A stretch of DNA of 64,000 bases from Streptacidiphilus albus JL83 (GTDB taxonomy: Bacteria > Actinomycetota > Actinomycetes > Streptomycetales > Streptomycetaceae), in contig NZ_JQML01000001.1 of NCBI RefSeq assembly GCF_000744705.1, positions 6,706,017-6,770,016 of the forward strand, written 5' to 3'. The notes beneath the pieces are model-generated. The model saw only the letters and a list, made by a program, of their open reading frames with translations, had not been told where the DNA came from and searched no databases. Positions within the stretch are counted from its first letter, which is position 1, and the number at the start of each line of letters is the position of its first letter. Shown piece after piece: positions 7,254-14,295 of this stretch. Both the position numbers and the translations under genes were made by a program.

Positions 7254-7752
7254 GCTGCTTGGCGCCGCTCGGCACTCCGCAGTGCATTTGGAGATGCGGG
7301 ACTCATACGGGGTCGCCGACGAGGCAGAGAACCTCGCGGCGTTCCGTCGGGGCGAGTGGACGGAGGCGATGGAGCGGGTGGACCGTCAGTCCTGGCTGGA
7401 CCTTGTCGCCTCGACCATCGCTCGTGGGGTTGTCATCCGGCGGGCGCGGATCGTGTCGGAGCCCGTTACGGACTACATTCGGTTCGAGCACGCAGGCACG
7501 CAGATGAACATCGATGCTGGCGAGCAGATTCGCTGGCTGCCGCGTCGGCAGACGCTCGGTATCCCGCTCCCGGGCAGCGACCTGTGGCTGATCGACGGCG
7601 AGCGGGTGAGGTTCAACCACTTCACCGGCGACGGCGACTGGGCGGTCCCGGGCGTCGAGGACAGCACCGACCCGGACGTCGTGCGCCTGTGCTCGACAGC
7701 GTTCGAGGCCGTGTGGGAGCGGGGCATCCCGCACGCTGACTACAAGGTCTGA
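7219..7752 (+). CDS. DUF6879 family protein
   Basis: The 177-residue protein starts at ATG 7219 and overlaps the previous gene by 35 bases. It has the usual layout of the actinobacterial DUF6879 family: an acidic N-terminus, LEMRDSYGV, FRRGE, a central RRARIVSEPVTDYIRFEH, then NIDAGEQIRWLPR and a closing aromatic/acidic segment (LWLIDGERVRFNHF). The family is usually encoded next to DUF5753-type HTH regulators, as here (29 bases before the HTH gene). Its molecular role is unknown; it is probably an accessory or antagonist of the neighbouring regulator. Confidence 0.8.
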   Translation: MSLNEDLPDFNELLGAARHSAVHLEMRDSYGVADEAENLAAFRRGEWTEAMERVDRQSWLDLVASTIARGVVIRRARIVSEPVTDYIRFEHAGTQMNIDAGEQIRWLPRRQTLGIPLPGSDLWLIDGERVRFNHFTGDGDWAVPGVEDSTDPDVVRLCSTAFEAVWERGIPHADYKV

Positions 7753-7780
7753 CGCACAGAAATCCGCAGGTAGCCAGCTC

Positions 7781-8629
7781 ATGCCATCGTCTCCGCTGTC
7801 CAGTGTCAATACCGCCCGAGCGGCGCTTGCCGAGCGTCTGAAGGAGCTGCGGCTGGATGCGGACCTCAACGGGCGTGAGCTGGCTGCTCGCTGTGGTTGG
7901 AGCGCGGCGAAGGTCTCCCGGATCGAGAACGGCAAGACGCCGCCGTCGTCCGCAGACATCCGGGACTGGTGCCGGGAATGCGGGGCGCAGGGCAAAGCGG
8001 AGGACCTGATTGCGGCGGCCCGGAGCGTCGGGTCGATGTACACCCAGTGGCTCCGCGAGCACCGTACCGGGATGCGCCACAAGCAGGACCTGATCCTCCA
8101 GGGGTACGAGCGCACTCGGACGTTCCGCATCTACTGTTCCAACGTCATCCCCGGCATCTTCCAGACCCCGGAGTACGCCCGCGCTCTGATGACGATGATC
8201 ACGCGCTTCCAGGGCACACCGGATGACGTCGAAGACGCGGTAGTCGCCCGTGTGGCTCGTGGCCGGCTCTTGCGCGAGGGAGACAGGCGTTTCGCTGTGC
8301 TCTTGGAGGAAGCGGTGCTCAGGCATCGGCTGGGCGACGCTGAGGTGATGGCCGGACAACTCGGATACCTGCTATCGGTGATGTCTCTGCCGTCGGTGTC
8401 CCTGGGGATCATTCCGTCAGGAGCGGTCCGAGAGATGTGGCCGCTGGAAGCCTTCTACCTGTGCGATGAGCGGGACCTGGAAGTCGAGACGCTCACAGCG
8501 GAGATCAACGTCACGGCGCCCGGCGAGTTGGCTGACTACGCCCGTGCCTTCGGGGAACTCGCGAAATCTGCTGTGCACGGCTCCGCCGCGCGATCGCTGA
8601 TTACGAGCGCGATCGACGCGCTCGGGTGA
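7781..8629 (+). CDS. XRE-type HTH regulator with DUF5753 sensor domain
   Basis: The 282-residue protein has an N-terminal helix-turn-helix at about residues 18-60 (LNGRELAARCGWSAAKVSRIENG) and a C-terminal DUF5753 domain. Diagnostic DUF5753 segments are IPGIFQTPEYARAL, FAVLLEEAVLRHR, MAGQLGYLL and SLGIIPSG. These proteins form a large family of streptomycete regulators often linked to development and antibiotic control. It is the third gene of an operon with the DUF6879 gene. The usual DUF397 partner is absent here, and the two genes in front of it probably fill that place. Confidence 0.88.
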   Translation: MPSSPLSSVNTARAALAERLKELRLDADLNGRELAARCGWSAAKVSRIENGKTPPSSADIRDWCRECGAQGKAEDLIAAARSVGSMYTQWLREHRTGMRHKQDLILQGYERTRTFRIYCSNVIPGIFQTPEYARALMTMITRFQGTPDDVEDAVVARVARGRLLREGDRRFAVLLEEAVLRHRLGDAEVMAGQLGYLLSVMSLPSVSLGIIPSGAVREMWPLEAFYLCDERDLEVETLTAEINVTAPGELADYARAFGELAKSAVHGSAARSLITSAIDALG

Positions 8630-8767
8630 ATCCGTGCAACCTCATGCAACTTCATAGCCACTCGATCTGTGCCGCTCATAGCGTCGATCTCGGCGGACTC
8701 CGCCTCCCTGCACCAGCCTGACAGCGGGCTCTGGGGTGCGGGGCAGGACCAGATCACTGGGGGCGCG

Positions 8768-8977
8768 ATGGATACCTCGACCGAGCGGTGCAGTCGGCTC
8801 ACGCCGCCTCAGGACTTCCGGATACGGATCGCCCGCAACGACCTTGAGAACGCCCGCAAGTTGAGCGTGGCCGAGGCGCCGCAGGAGGAACTGGCCCTGG
8901 TGGTCGGAGCGCTCACGGCGAGCCTCTACAACGTCCTGCAGCTCGTCGATGACCTGGCCGCCGGGGAGGAGCCGTGA
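8768..8977 (+). CDS. Small hypothetical helical protein
   Basis: The 69-residue protein starts at ATG 8768 behind a G-rich ribosome site (GGGGG six bases upstream). An upstream TTG-type extension to 8669 adds 33 residues of low plausibility. The C-terminal half (LALVVGALTASLYNVLQLVDDL) is a long amphipathic helix. It overlaps the next gene by four bases, which indicates coupled translation. No family is recognised; similar small ORFs sit beside regulator genes in actinobacterial integrated elements. Confidence 0.55.
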   Translation: MDTSTERCSRLTPPQDFRIRIARNDLENARKLSVAEAPQEELALVVGALTASLYNVLQLVDDLAAGEEP

Positions 8978-9423
8978 TCCCCTTCGCGGAACATCGGCCG
9001 GCCTCGGTCAGCGAGAGCACGTGGGTGGAGTACGTGCGGCTGATGACCGCCGCCAGCTACGGACGGATCACCCCGCCGGGAGTCGCGCAGTTGGACGCGA
9101 TCTACGCCCAGGCGCCCGAGATCCTCGACGCGGGTCGCGAGCTTGAGTTCGGACCGGTGCCGCGTATGACCATACATCCGGAGGACGCCGGATTCCTCGA
9201 CGCTCAGCCATGGGCGGTGCCGGGGAACCGCCCGTACTGCGATGGCTGCGGCGCGGCGGCGGCGACGGTGCCGGTGGGGCTGATCGAGCGGGGGTCCGGG
9301 GCGGCGTACGAGGTCCGAAACTGTCGGTTCTGCGTGGCCACGCTGCTCTGGGAGGGGCGGCGGGCGGCCGAGCGGCGCCGGGAGCGGTTCACGCCGGCGA
9401 TCCCGGAACGGGCCCGGCTGTGA
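8974..9423 (+). CDS. Hypothetical protein with zinc-ribbon-like Cys pairs
   Basis: The 149-residue protein starts at the GTG in a GTGA overlap with the previous gene. Two CxxC-type pairs (CDGCGAAAATV near residue 90 and CRFCVATLLW near residue 114) suggest a small zinc-binding fold. The N-terminus (STWVEYVRLMTAASYGRITPPGVAQLD) is helical. The C-terminus is Arg-rich (ERRRERF), which fits nucleic-acid contact. It is convergent with the GntR gene, with two bases between the stops. The function is not known. Confidence 0.55.
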   Translation: MIPFAEHRPASVSESTWVEYVRLMTAASYGRITPPGVAQLDAIYAQAPEILDAGRELEFGPVPRMTIHPEDAGFLDAQPWAVPGNRPYCDGCGAAAATVPVGLIERGSGAAYEVRNCRFCVATLLWEGRRAAERRRERFTPAIPERARL

Positions 9424-9425
9424 GG

Positions 9426-10100
9426 TCAGGGGTGGCCGTCGGTGGGGCTGTCGCGCGAGGTCGGCGGAGGCTTGCTCGGGAGGTCGAAGGTAAGGCGCAG
9501 ACGCCATCGGTCGGCTGGCAGCAGCATGTCGGCGGTATCGAGCGGCCGTCCGGCGTGGTCGGTGTGCGTGCGGATGAGGTGGAGCGCGTGCGTCTCTCGG
9601 GCCAGGCCGAGCGCACTGGCCTCATCGTTGGCCAGTTGCCTGCTGTCGACGTCGAGTGTCACGGCGGCCGGGCTCGCTGAGAGGCGGCCTCGGTGCCAGA
9701 TGGTGACGAGGTGCGATGGCCGTCCGGTCGCGTCTAGGTACTCGATGCGCTGCCGCTGCACCCGCGTGCCGGTGCGGAGGTGGAGACGATCGGCGACGTC
9801 GGCGGGTGCTGCGGTCCGAGTCGTCTCGATGTCTCCGTGTCCGTGCGGCCAGGGCGCGTCGGGGTGGGTCAGGGTGTGCACGGTGATGGGGTGAGCAACC
9901 GTCAGACGGGCTCGTGGGTGCCCCTCAACGAGCCCCTCGCGGCGGAGCTGCTCGATGGCGAGGCGCACTGCTCCCTGGCCGGTTCCGAGTGCCGCTGCCA
10001 GCGTGCGCCAGGAGGGAAGTGCGGTCCCGGGGGATAGCGTTCCGTCGGTGATTTGCTCCCGTAGAGCTGCGGCGATGCGCTGATATGGCGCGTCGCTCAT
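9426..10100 (-). CDS. GntR/UTRA-family transcriptional regulator (HutC type)
   Basis: The 224-residue protein has the GntR winged helix at residues 1-70: YQRIAAALREQITDGTLSPG, PSWRTLAAALGTGQGAVRLAIEQL, and EGLVEG in the wing. A UTRA ligand-binding domain follows (VQRQRIEYLDATGRPSHL, ALHLIRTHTDHAGRPL, DMLLPADRWRL). Such regulators bind sugars, amino acids or nucleotides. In plasmids, prophages and integrative elements of streptomycetes, KorA-type GntR proteins keep transfer functions off, so an element-related role is plausible here. The target is unknown. The ATG at 10100 is clear. Confidence 0.85.
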   Translation of the reverse strand: MSDAPYQRIAAALREQITDGTLSPGTALPSWRTLAAALGTGQGAVRLAIEQLRREGLVEGHPRARLTVAHPITVHTLTHPDAPWPHGHGDIETTRTAAPADVADRLHLRTGTRVQRQRIEYLDATGRPSHLVTIWHRGRLSASPAAVTLDVDSRQLANDEASALGLARETHALHLIRTHTDHAGRPLDTADMLLPADRWRLRLTFDLPSKPPPTSRDSPTDGHP

Positions 10101-10195
10101 CCCTGCCCCAGTCCGTGATCAAGCCAGTGTTGGGGCCGACGTTAGGGAACTAGGGCATTTCTGCTACGTAGCAGATGCGAGCCGAATCCGTGGCA

Positions 10196-11197
10196 CTAGC
10201 CGCCGGACTGCATCCGCCCGCACCAGTAGCCCATCTGTGCTGCTGACACCGGGCCGCCGCTCGGATCGATCACACGTTTGATTTCGGTGATCGTGCGCTC
10301 GATCTGCCGGACGCTCATCCCGAGGCGCTGCTCCAGGCTTCGCTGCGTGGCACCCCCTACGAGACCCAGGAGGACGTCCTGCTGAACCTGCGACAGCGCC
10401 CCTATGGCTGTGACCTGGGCGTTTTCGGTGCCGTCCCACGTGCGCGCCTGAGCCCAGTCTCGCTCGAACTGCGCGACAAGCTCGCCGACGACGCCGGCAT
10501 CGTGGACGATTAGGGCGGCGCCGTGGACCGGCTGAGGCCCTCCCAGGCGGGTCCGGTCGGAAATGACTGCGATTCTCTGGTCGATGATGATGGTTTTCAT
10601 GAATGCGCGTGGCATAGTCCGAATTTCCGCGCCACGGCGAGTGGCCTCCGCTACCCATTGCTGGATGTGTGGATATTCTCGCTCGCTATCCATGTAGAGG
10701 GTCCGCATTTTGATGCCTCGGGAGAGGGCGTAGAAATCGCGATCGGCGGATGATTCGAGTGTCGCCTCATCGCGGTGCCCTGGCTGCATGGTGAGCAGGT
10801 CCTCGGCTGCCTCGGCGAGGACTGCTGCGATGCGTCTGTTGGCATCGCCGATGCTGGCCGGACGCTCGATGCCCTGGCTCCATAGGTCGGCTCGGGCGGT
10901 CCGGTGTGTGGCCGTGAGCTCGTGCTGAAGGGGAACGATCGCATCGGCATCGTCCATCAGGGCGCGTGCCGCCTGGTGTAGTTCTTCCCTCCGTCGCGGC
11001 AGTACCTCCTGGGGGTCGACAGTCATCAGACGCTCGGGGGCGCCGGGGAGGGGGACTACGAGGCCGACGGATCGGAGCTCTGTCACTGCCTCGGGGAGGT
11101 GGGAGGCGTCGCCGCCGGTGGCGATGATGCGGTAGGCCTCGACGGCCGCTTCGGACACGAGCCGCCTCCCGTTATCGGAATCGGACGATTCAGACAA
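10196..11197 (-). CDS. PLD-like/HTH transcriptional regulator divergent from a secreted-peptide gene
   Basis: The 333-residue protein starts at a TTG at 11197 behind GAGGGGGAA. Residues 14-50 resemble a TrmB-type winged helix. A charged helical linker with coiled-coil character follows (65-100). Residues 155-250 form a phospholipase-D-like sensor fold (IKMRTLYMDSER, GAEIRTMPRAFMKTIIID) without HKD catalytic motifs. Residues 265-311 form a LuxR-like HTH (RSLEQRLGMSVRQIERTITE). There are no membrane segments, so it is cytosolic. Such regulators are known in streptomycetes but poorly characterised. It is divergent from the 67-residue ADSIWT peptide precursor across 178 bases. I infer that the processed peptide or a related signal could be its ligand. 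Confidence 0.75.
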   Translation of the reverse strand: MSESSDSDNGRRLVSEAAVEAYRIIATGGDASHLPEAVTELRSVGLVVPLPGAPERLMTVDPQEVLPRRREELHQAARALMDDADAIVPLQHELTATHRTARADLWSQGIERPASIGDANRRIAAVLAEAAEDLLTMQPGHRDEATLESSADRDFYALSRGIKMRTLYMDSEREYPHIQQWVAEATRRGAEIRTMPRAFMKTIIIDQRIAVISDRTRLGGPQPVHGAALIVHDAGVVGELVAQFERDWAQARTWDGTENAQVTAIGALSQVQQDVLLGLVGGATQRSLEQRLGMSVRQIERTITEIKRVIDPSGGPVSAAQMGYWCGRMQSGG

Positions 11198-11375
11198 AAC
11201 ACTTCCCCCTCGATTGGCGGAAAACCACCTGGCGGTAAACCACGGCTCTGTGAGCTTGACTGCACGGTGTCACTGGCCGACTGTAGATCGCACGGAATCA
11301 GCACAGCAACTCTAAACACCCTCCATTTTCACCGGCGGGTGGACCGGGGGGTTGCGTCATGGAAAGGGTCCGATT
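11198..11375. promoter_or_regulatory. Divergent intergenic region with repeated AAACCAC half-sites
   Basis: This is the control region between the PLD/HTH regulator (left) and the peptide gene (right). AAACCAC occurs twice as direct repeats at 11222-11228 and 11237-11243, spaced 15 bases start to start, close to the regulator start. A TTGACT at 11256-11261 could be a -35 element. I cannot pair it with a well-spaced -10, so promoters are not assigned. Confidence 0.4.
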
Positions 11376-11579
11376 TTGACTCGAACTGCTACCCATCGCC
11401 CCGCGCTCATCCTGGCCGCGCTCGCTGCGGCGGCTGTCGCTACCCTCGCCGCCCACTCGGGCGCGCAGACGCACGCCCGCGCCGACTCCATCTGGACAGT
11501 CGACAGCGCCACCCCGAGCCCGTCGCCGAGCGGCACTGCGGGGACGGTCAGCCCCGCCGACTCGATCTGGACTGGCTGA
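11376..11579 (+). CDS. Secreted small peptide precursor with two ADSIWT motifs (candidate signal peptide gene)
   Basis: The 67-residue protein starts at a TTG at 11376, seven bases after AAAGGG; an upstream TTG at 11352 is less well placed. A basic N-terminus (MTRTATHR) and a hydrophobic core (LILAALAAAAVATLAA) form a Sec-type signal or anchor. The mature part holds ADSIWT at residues 36-41 and again at 61-66, where it is followed only by a C-terminal Gly. A low-complexity Ser/Pro linker (PSPSPSG) separates the copies. The two motif copies differ only at synonymous third positions (TCC/TCG, ACA/ACT), so the peptide sequence is being kept. Divergence from a cytosolic regulator suggests a pheromone-type cassette. 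No function is established. Confidence 0.65.
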   Translation: MTRTATHRPALILAALAAAAVATLAAHSGAQTHARADSIWTVDSATPSPSPSGTAGTVSPADSIWTG

Positions 11580-11710
11580 CCAGACAGCGCAGAGGGCCAG
11601 GCCACCGATCCGGCAGGCTCCCTCGCGGCCGTCCGAACCGAGAGGTTCGGATGCTCTCCTGCCTCCTGTAGGCACCATCACGCCAAACAGCACGACCTAA
11701 CGAGGGGACG

Positions 11711-11749
11711 GCCCCGTCTCGGCCGCTGTCGAGGCAGCCGTGACGGGGC
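11711..11749 (+). terminator. Hairpin before the CxxC protein gene
   Basis: A 13-base arm (11711-11723, GCCCCGTCTCGGC) pairs with 11737-11749 with one mismatch. It lies 131 bases after the peptide gene and just before the ribosome site of the next gene. It could end the peptide transcript or act as a leader hairpin for the next gene. Confidence 0.45.
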
Positions 11750-11767
11750 ACTTAGGAGAATGGCGCT

Positions 11768-12031
11768 GTGTACGGAGAACCATCTGAATCTGAGGAGGTA
11801 CTCGCCCTCTATCCATGGTCAGAGGGCGCGTGCTTTCGCTGTGCTCGCGGGGGCGTGCTGACGACTGTCGTCGGCAGCCTGCACCCACCAGACCTACCCG
11901 CGCCCTTCCCCGTACGCGCATGCCGCCCGTGCACAGTCCTGATGGAGGAGGAGCGCCGCGAGGCTGCGGCGCGGCACGGGCTCACCTATATAGCAGGGCC
12001 CCGACGGCCGGCAGAGACCGCCGCAGCGTGA
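11768..12031 (+). CDS. Small CxxC zinc-finger-like protein
   Basis: The 87-residue protein starts at GTG 11768, nine bases after AGGAG. Two CxxC pairs (CFRCARGG at residues 22-25 and CRPC near residue 52) suggest a single zinc-binding site. The C-terminal helix is charged (LMEEERREAAARHG). Small proteins of this kind are common in accessory regions of streptomycetes and have no known role. A hairpin follows at 12045-12078. Confidence 0.6.
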   Translation: MYGEPSESEEVLALYPWSEGACFRCARGGVLTTVVGSLHPPDLPAPFPVRACRPCTVLMEEERREAAARHGLTYIAGPRRPAETAAA

Positions 12032-12044
12032 GCCCCAGTGCGAA

Positions 12045-12078
12045 GCCCCGTCCCCTGTCGATACATGGGGAGCGGGGC
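12045..12078 (+). terminator. Intrinsic terminator-like hairpin
   Basis: GCCCCGTCCCC (12045-12055) pairs with GGGGAGCGGGGC (12067-12078) with a one-base bulge, 14 bases after the CxxC gene stop. It probably ends that transcript. Confidence 0.55.
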
Positions 12079-12491
12079 CTCGTTGCTGTCATGGATCGGG
12101 GCAGTTCAGGGCATGTATTTCAGGGGGGCGCTGGGGAGCGTACGTAGAGATCCACTCCCCGTAGGGCGCTCGTAGGGGCCCAGCTGTCTCAAGTTGAGAT
12201 CAAGTCGTCCCAAAGCGTCAACGCACGTCTATGCACGTCACAAGGCCTTTTTGCCCTCCACGCGGCCATGACCAGCAAAGATCACCCGCAACGCGCAAGA
12301 TAGTACGGCTACTTCATGCGCAGGCTGGCCGAGCGCCCGGCCAACCTGGCCTTCTTCCTCCGGGCGCTGGCCACCCGGGACTGAGCGTCCGCCGTGGACC
12401 GGGGGCGCCCGGGATGCGGGTCGGCCCGGTATGGGGCAGGGTCGAAGACGGCGCTCTGACCAGGGCGCCGTTCCGGAGAACGGAGTTCGTG
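12079..12491. other. Gene-free stretch between accessory zone and CsbD
   Basis: No convincing gene is seen here on either strand, and the open frames lack start sites and coding character. A direct repeat GCACGTC occurs at 12223-12229 and 12233-12239, ten bases apart, in a relatively AT-richer segment followed by CCTTTTT. This is the likeliest neighbourhood for the right edge of the accessory region, but no tRNA or recognisable att site is present. The last ~60 bases probably hold the csbD-like promoter. Confidence 0.4.
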
Positions 12492-12692
12492 ATGAGCGAT
12501 CTGTCGAACAAGGCCCAGGACGTCACCGGGAAGGTCAAGGAGAAGGTCGGCGACGTCACCGGGAACGACGAGCTCAAGGGCGAGGGCCAGGGGGACCAGG
12601 TCGAGTCGAAGGCGAAGCAGGTCGCCGACGATGCCAAGGACGCCGCCAAGGGCGCCGTCGACAAGGTCAAGGGCCTGCTCCACCGGGGCTAG
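12492..12692 (+). CDS. CsbD family stress protein
   Basis: The 66-residue protein begins MSDLSNKAQDVTGKVKEKVG. It contains the CsbD signature of repeated Lys/Glu/Asp-rich segments (GKVKEKVGDVTGNDELKGEG, then AKQVADDAKDAAKGAVDKVKG). CsbD proteins are small, hydrophilic, probably disordered general-stress proteins of unknown mechanism. The ATG at 12492 is preceded by GGAG about 9 bases upstream. It is convergent with the TerD gene across a strong shared terminator. Confidence 0.85.
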   Translation: MSDLSNKAQDVTGKVKEKVGDVTGNDELKGEGQGDQVESKAKQVADDAKDAAKGAVDKVKGLLHRG

Positions 12693-12708
12693 GCAGCCTT
12701 CCTCAGGA

Positions 12709-12755
12709 GGCCGCCGCGACCGCCGTCCGCGAGGGACGGCCGGTCCGCGGCGGCC
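12709..12755. terminator. Bidirectional terminator between csbD-like and TerD genes
   Basis: A long hairpin pairs GGCCGCCGCGACCG (12709-12722) with CGGTCCGCGGCGGCC (12741-12755), with one bulge. It is followed by TTTC on the plus strand. It lies between two convergent genes and can serve both. Confidence 0.75.
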
Positions 12756-12772
12756 TTTCGGCCGTCCGCGGC

Positions 12773-14047
12773 TCAGAGCGCCTTCGCGCCGGGCTTGACC
12801 ATGCCGCGCACGGTCTTGGAGTCGACGTACTCCTCCAGTGCGGTCATCACCCACTCGCCGGTGTTCATCCGGATCAGCTTGCACATCAGCACGCCGGTGT
12901 GCGGCTCGGCGCGGGTGAGGTCGAAGCGGACCAGCTCCGCGCCGGTGGTGGCGTCCAGCAGCCGGCAGTAGGCGTTGGCGACCTCGGTGAAGCGCTGGCC
13001 GGAGAAGCTGTTGACGGTGAACACCAGCCCGGTGACCTGCTCCGGCAGCGACTGGAGGTGGACGGTGATGGCCTCGTCGTCGCCCGCGCCGTCACCGGTG
13101 AGGTTGTCCCCGGCGTGCTGGATGGCCGCGTCGAAGGCGTGCAGGTGCATGAACCAGACCTTGTCCAGCTCCCGGCGGCGGCTGTCGTAGGCGATCACCG
13201 AGGCGTCCAGGTCGATGTCCCGACCGCGCTGGGCGGGCTCCCAGCCGAGGCCCATCCGGACCGAGGACAGCAGCGCCCGACCGTTCTTGATCAGCGATAC
13301 CGAACCGCCCTTGGTGAGCGAGACCCGGCCCTTGTCCAGGGTGATCCGGCCGTCCGAGGGCGCCGCAGGGGCAGGGGCAGGGGCAGGGGCAGGGGCAGGC
13401 GCGGGTGCGGGGACCGGCGGCGCGAAGTTCACCGGCGGCGCGACCACGGTGACGGGCGGGGCGACGGGCGGGGCGACGGGCGGGGCGACCGGGGTCGGCG
13501 GCACCGGGGCGGGCGGCACCGGGGTCGGCTGCGCCGGAGCGGGCGGCGTCGCCGGGCCCGGGTCGTCGACCGAGACGCCGAAGTCGGTGGCGATGCCGGC
13601 CAGGCCGTCCGCGTAGCCCTGGCCCACGGCGCGGAGCTTCCACTGCGGGCCGCGCCGGTAGAGCTCCACCACGATCAGCGCGGTCTCCGGGCCCAGCCGG
13701 GGCGGGGTGAAACTGGCCAGCTCCTCCCCGGTCGCGGCGTCCCGCACGGTCGCGGTGGGCTCCGTCCCGGCGAAGGTCGCGGCGGCGTCGTCGAGGCTGG
13801 CGGTCACCACCACCTTGTCGATCTCGGCGGGCACCAGCGCGGTGTCCACGGTGATGCCGGCCGGGCTGTAGCCGACGCCCGGTCCGTTCGGGGCGTTGAA
13901 GAACACCAGGTCGGCGTCGGACCTGACCTTCCCGGAGGCGGTGACCAGCAGCGCCGAGACGTCGATGGCCCGGGGCGCGGCGACCGCCACCGACAACCGG
14001 GTACCGTCCAGCGGCAGATTGCCACCGGGAGTGAGGACTGTGGACAC
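12773..14047 (-). CDS. Double TerD-domain stress protein with Pro/Ala linker
   Basis: The 424-residue protein starts at GTG 14047, six bases after GGAGG. Residues 1-175 form a TerD domain: TPGGNLPLDG, ALLVTASGKVRSDADLVFFN, a GVGYSPAGI variant, VTASLDD, ALIVVELYRRGPQWKLRAVGQGY. A Pro/Ala/Val-rich linker (about 178-235) contains hexanucleotide-encoded AP repeats. Residues 240-424 form a second, divergent TerD-like domain (ITLDKGRVSLTKGG, DIDLDASVIAYDSRRRELDKVWFMH, EEYVDSKTVRGMVKPG). TerD proteins bind calcium and act in tellurite, phage or envelope-stress resistance. No other ter genes lie alongside, so it is probably a stand-alone stress factor. Confidence 0.85.
   Translation of the reverse strand: MSTVLTPGGNLPLDGTRLSVAVAAPRAIDVSALLVTASGKVRSDADLVFFNAPNGPGVGYSPAGITVDTALVPAEIDKVVVTASLDDAAATFAGTEPTATVRDAATGEELASFTPPRLGPETALIVVELYRRGPQWKLRAVGQGYADGLAGIATDFGVSVDDPGPATPPAPAQPTPVPPAPVPPTPVAPPVAPPVAPPVTVVAPPVNFAPPVPAPAPAPAPAPAPAPAAPSDGRITLDKGRVSLTKGGSVSLIKNGRALLSSVRMGLGWEPAQRGRDIDLDASVIAYDSRRRELDKVWFMHLHAFDAAIQHAGDNLTGDGAGDDEAITVHLQSLPEQVTGLVFTVNSFSGQRFTEVANAYCRLLDATTGAELVRFDLTRAEPHTGVLMCKLIRMNTGEWVMTALEEYVDSKTVRGMVKPGAKAL
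13365..13400. repeat. Hexanucleotide repeat (GCAGGG) in TerD linker
   Basis: Five perfect GCAGGG units and one variant encode an AP dipeptide run on the minus strand. A second array, three copies of the 12-mer GACGGGCGGGGC, lies at 13451-13486 in the same linker. Both are prone to slippage without frameshift because the units are multiples of three. Confidence 0.9.
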
Positions 14048-14295
14048 GGCGCCCCTCCAAAGGTCCGCTCGGGCTTCCTGGCTGCTCCCGACCGCGTACC
14101 GCCCACGGTAACCGGCGTGGCCGATAATCTGGCCGTTTCCCTGCTCTTCGGGAGGTCCCACGGCGACGGCGTCAAGCAGTCGTCAGCAGTGGATGCCGCA
14201 TACGGCGCTGTGGCTATGCTGTTCGCCGACGACTGCTACTGATCATCCACGGCCCTCGGCGTGTGCCCGGGGAGCACGGCACGGGGGGAAGGTCG

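Noticed and set aside
12181-12310. Possible tRNA or attachment site near 12.2 kb
   Set aside because: I could not fold a tRNA cloverleaf and found no matching second copy in the window; only a short GCACGTC repeat is present.
12231-12491. Extension of the CsbD frame upstream to 12231
   Set aside because: The extension is Arg/Pro-rich and lacks a ribosome site. The ATG at 12492 matches the normal CsbD length.
13365-13486. CRISPR-like array
   Set aside because: The short perfect repeats without unique spacers lie inside a coding linker and are microsatellites, not CRISPR.
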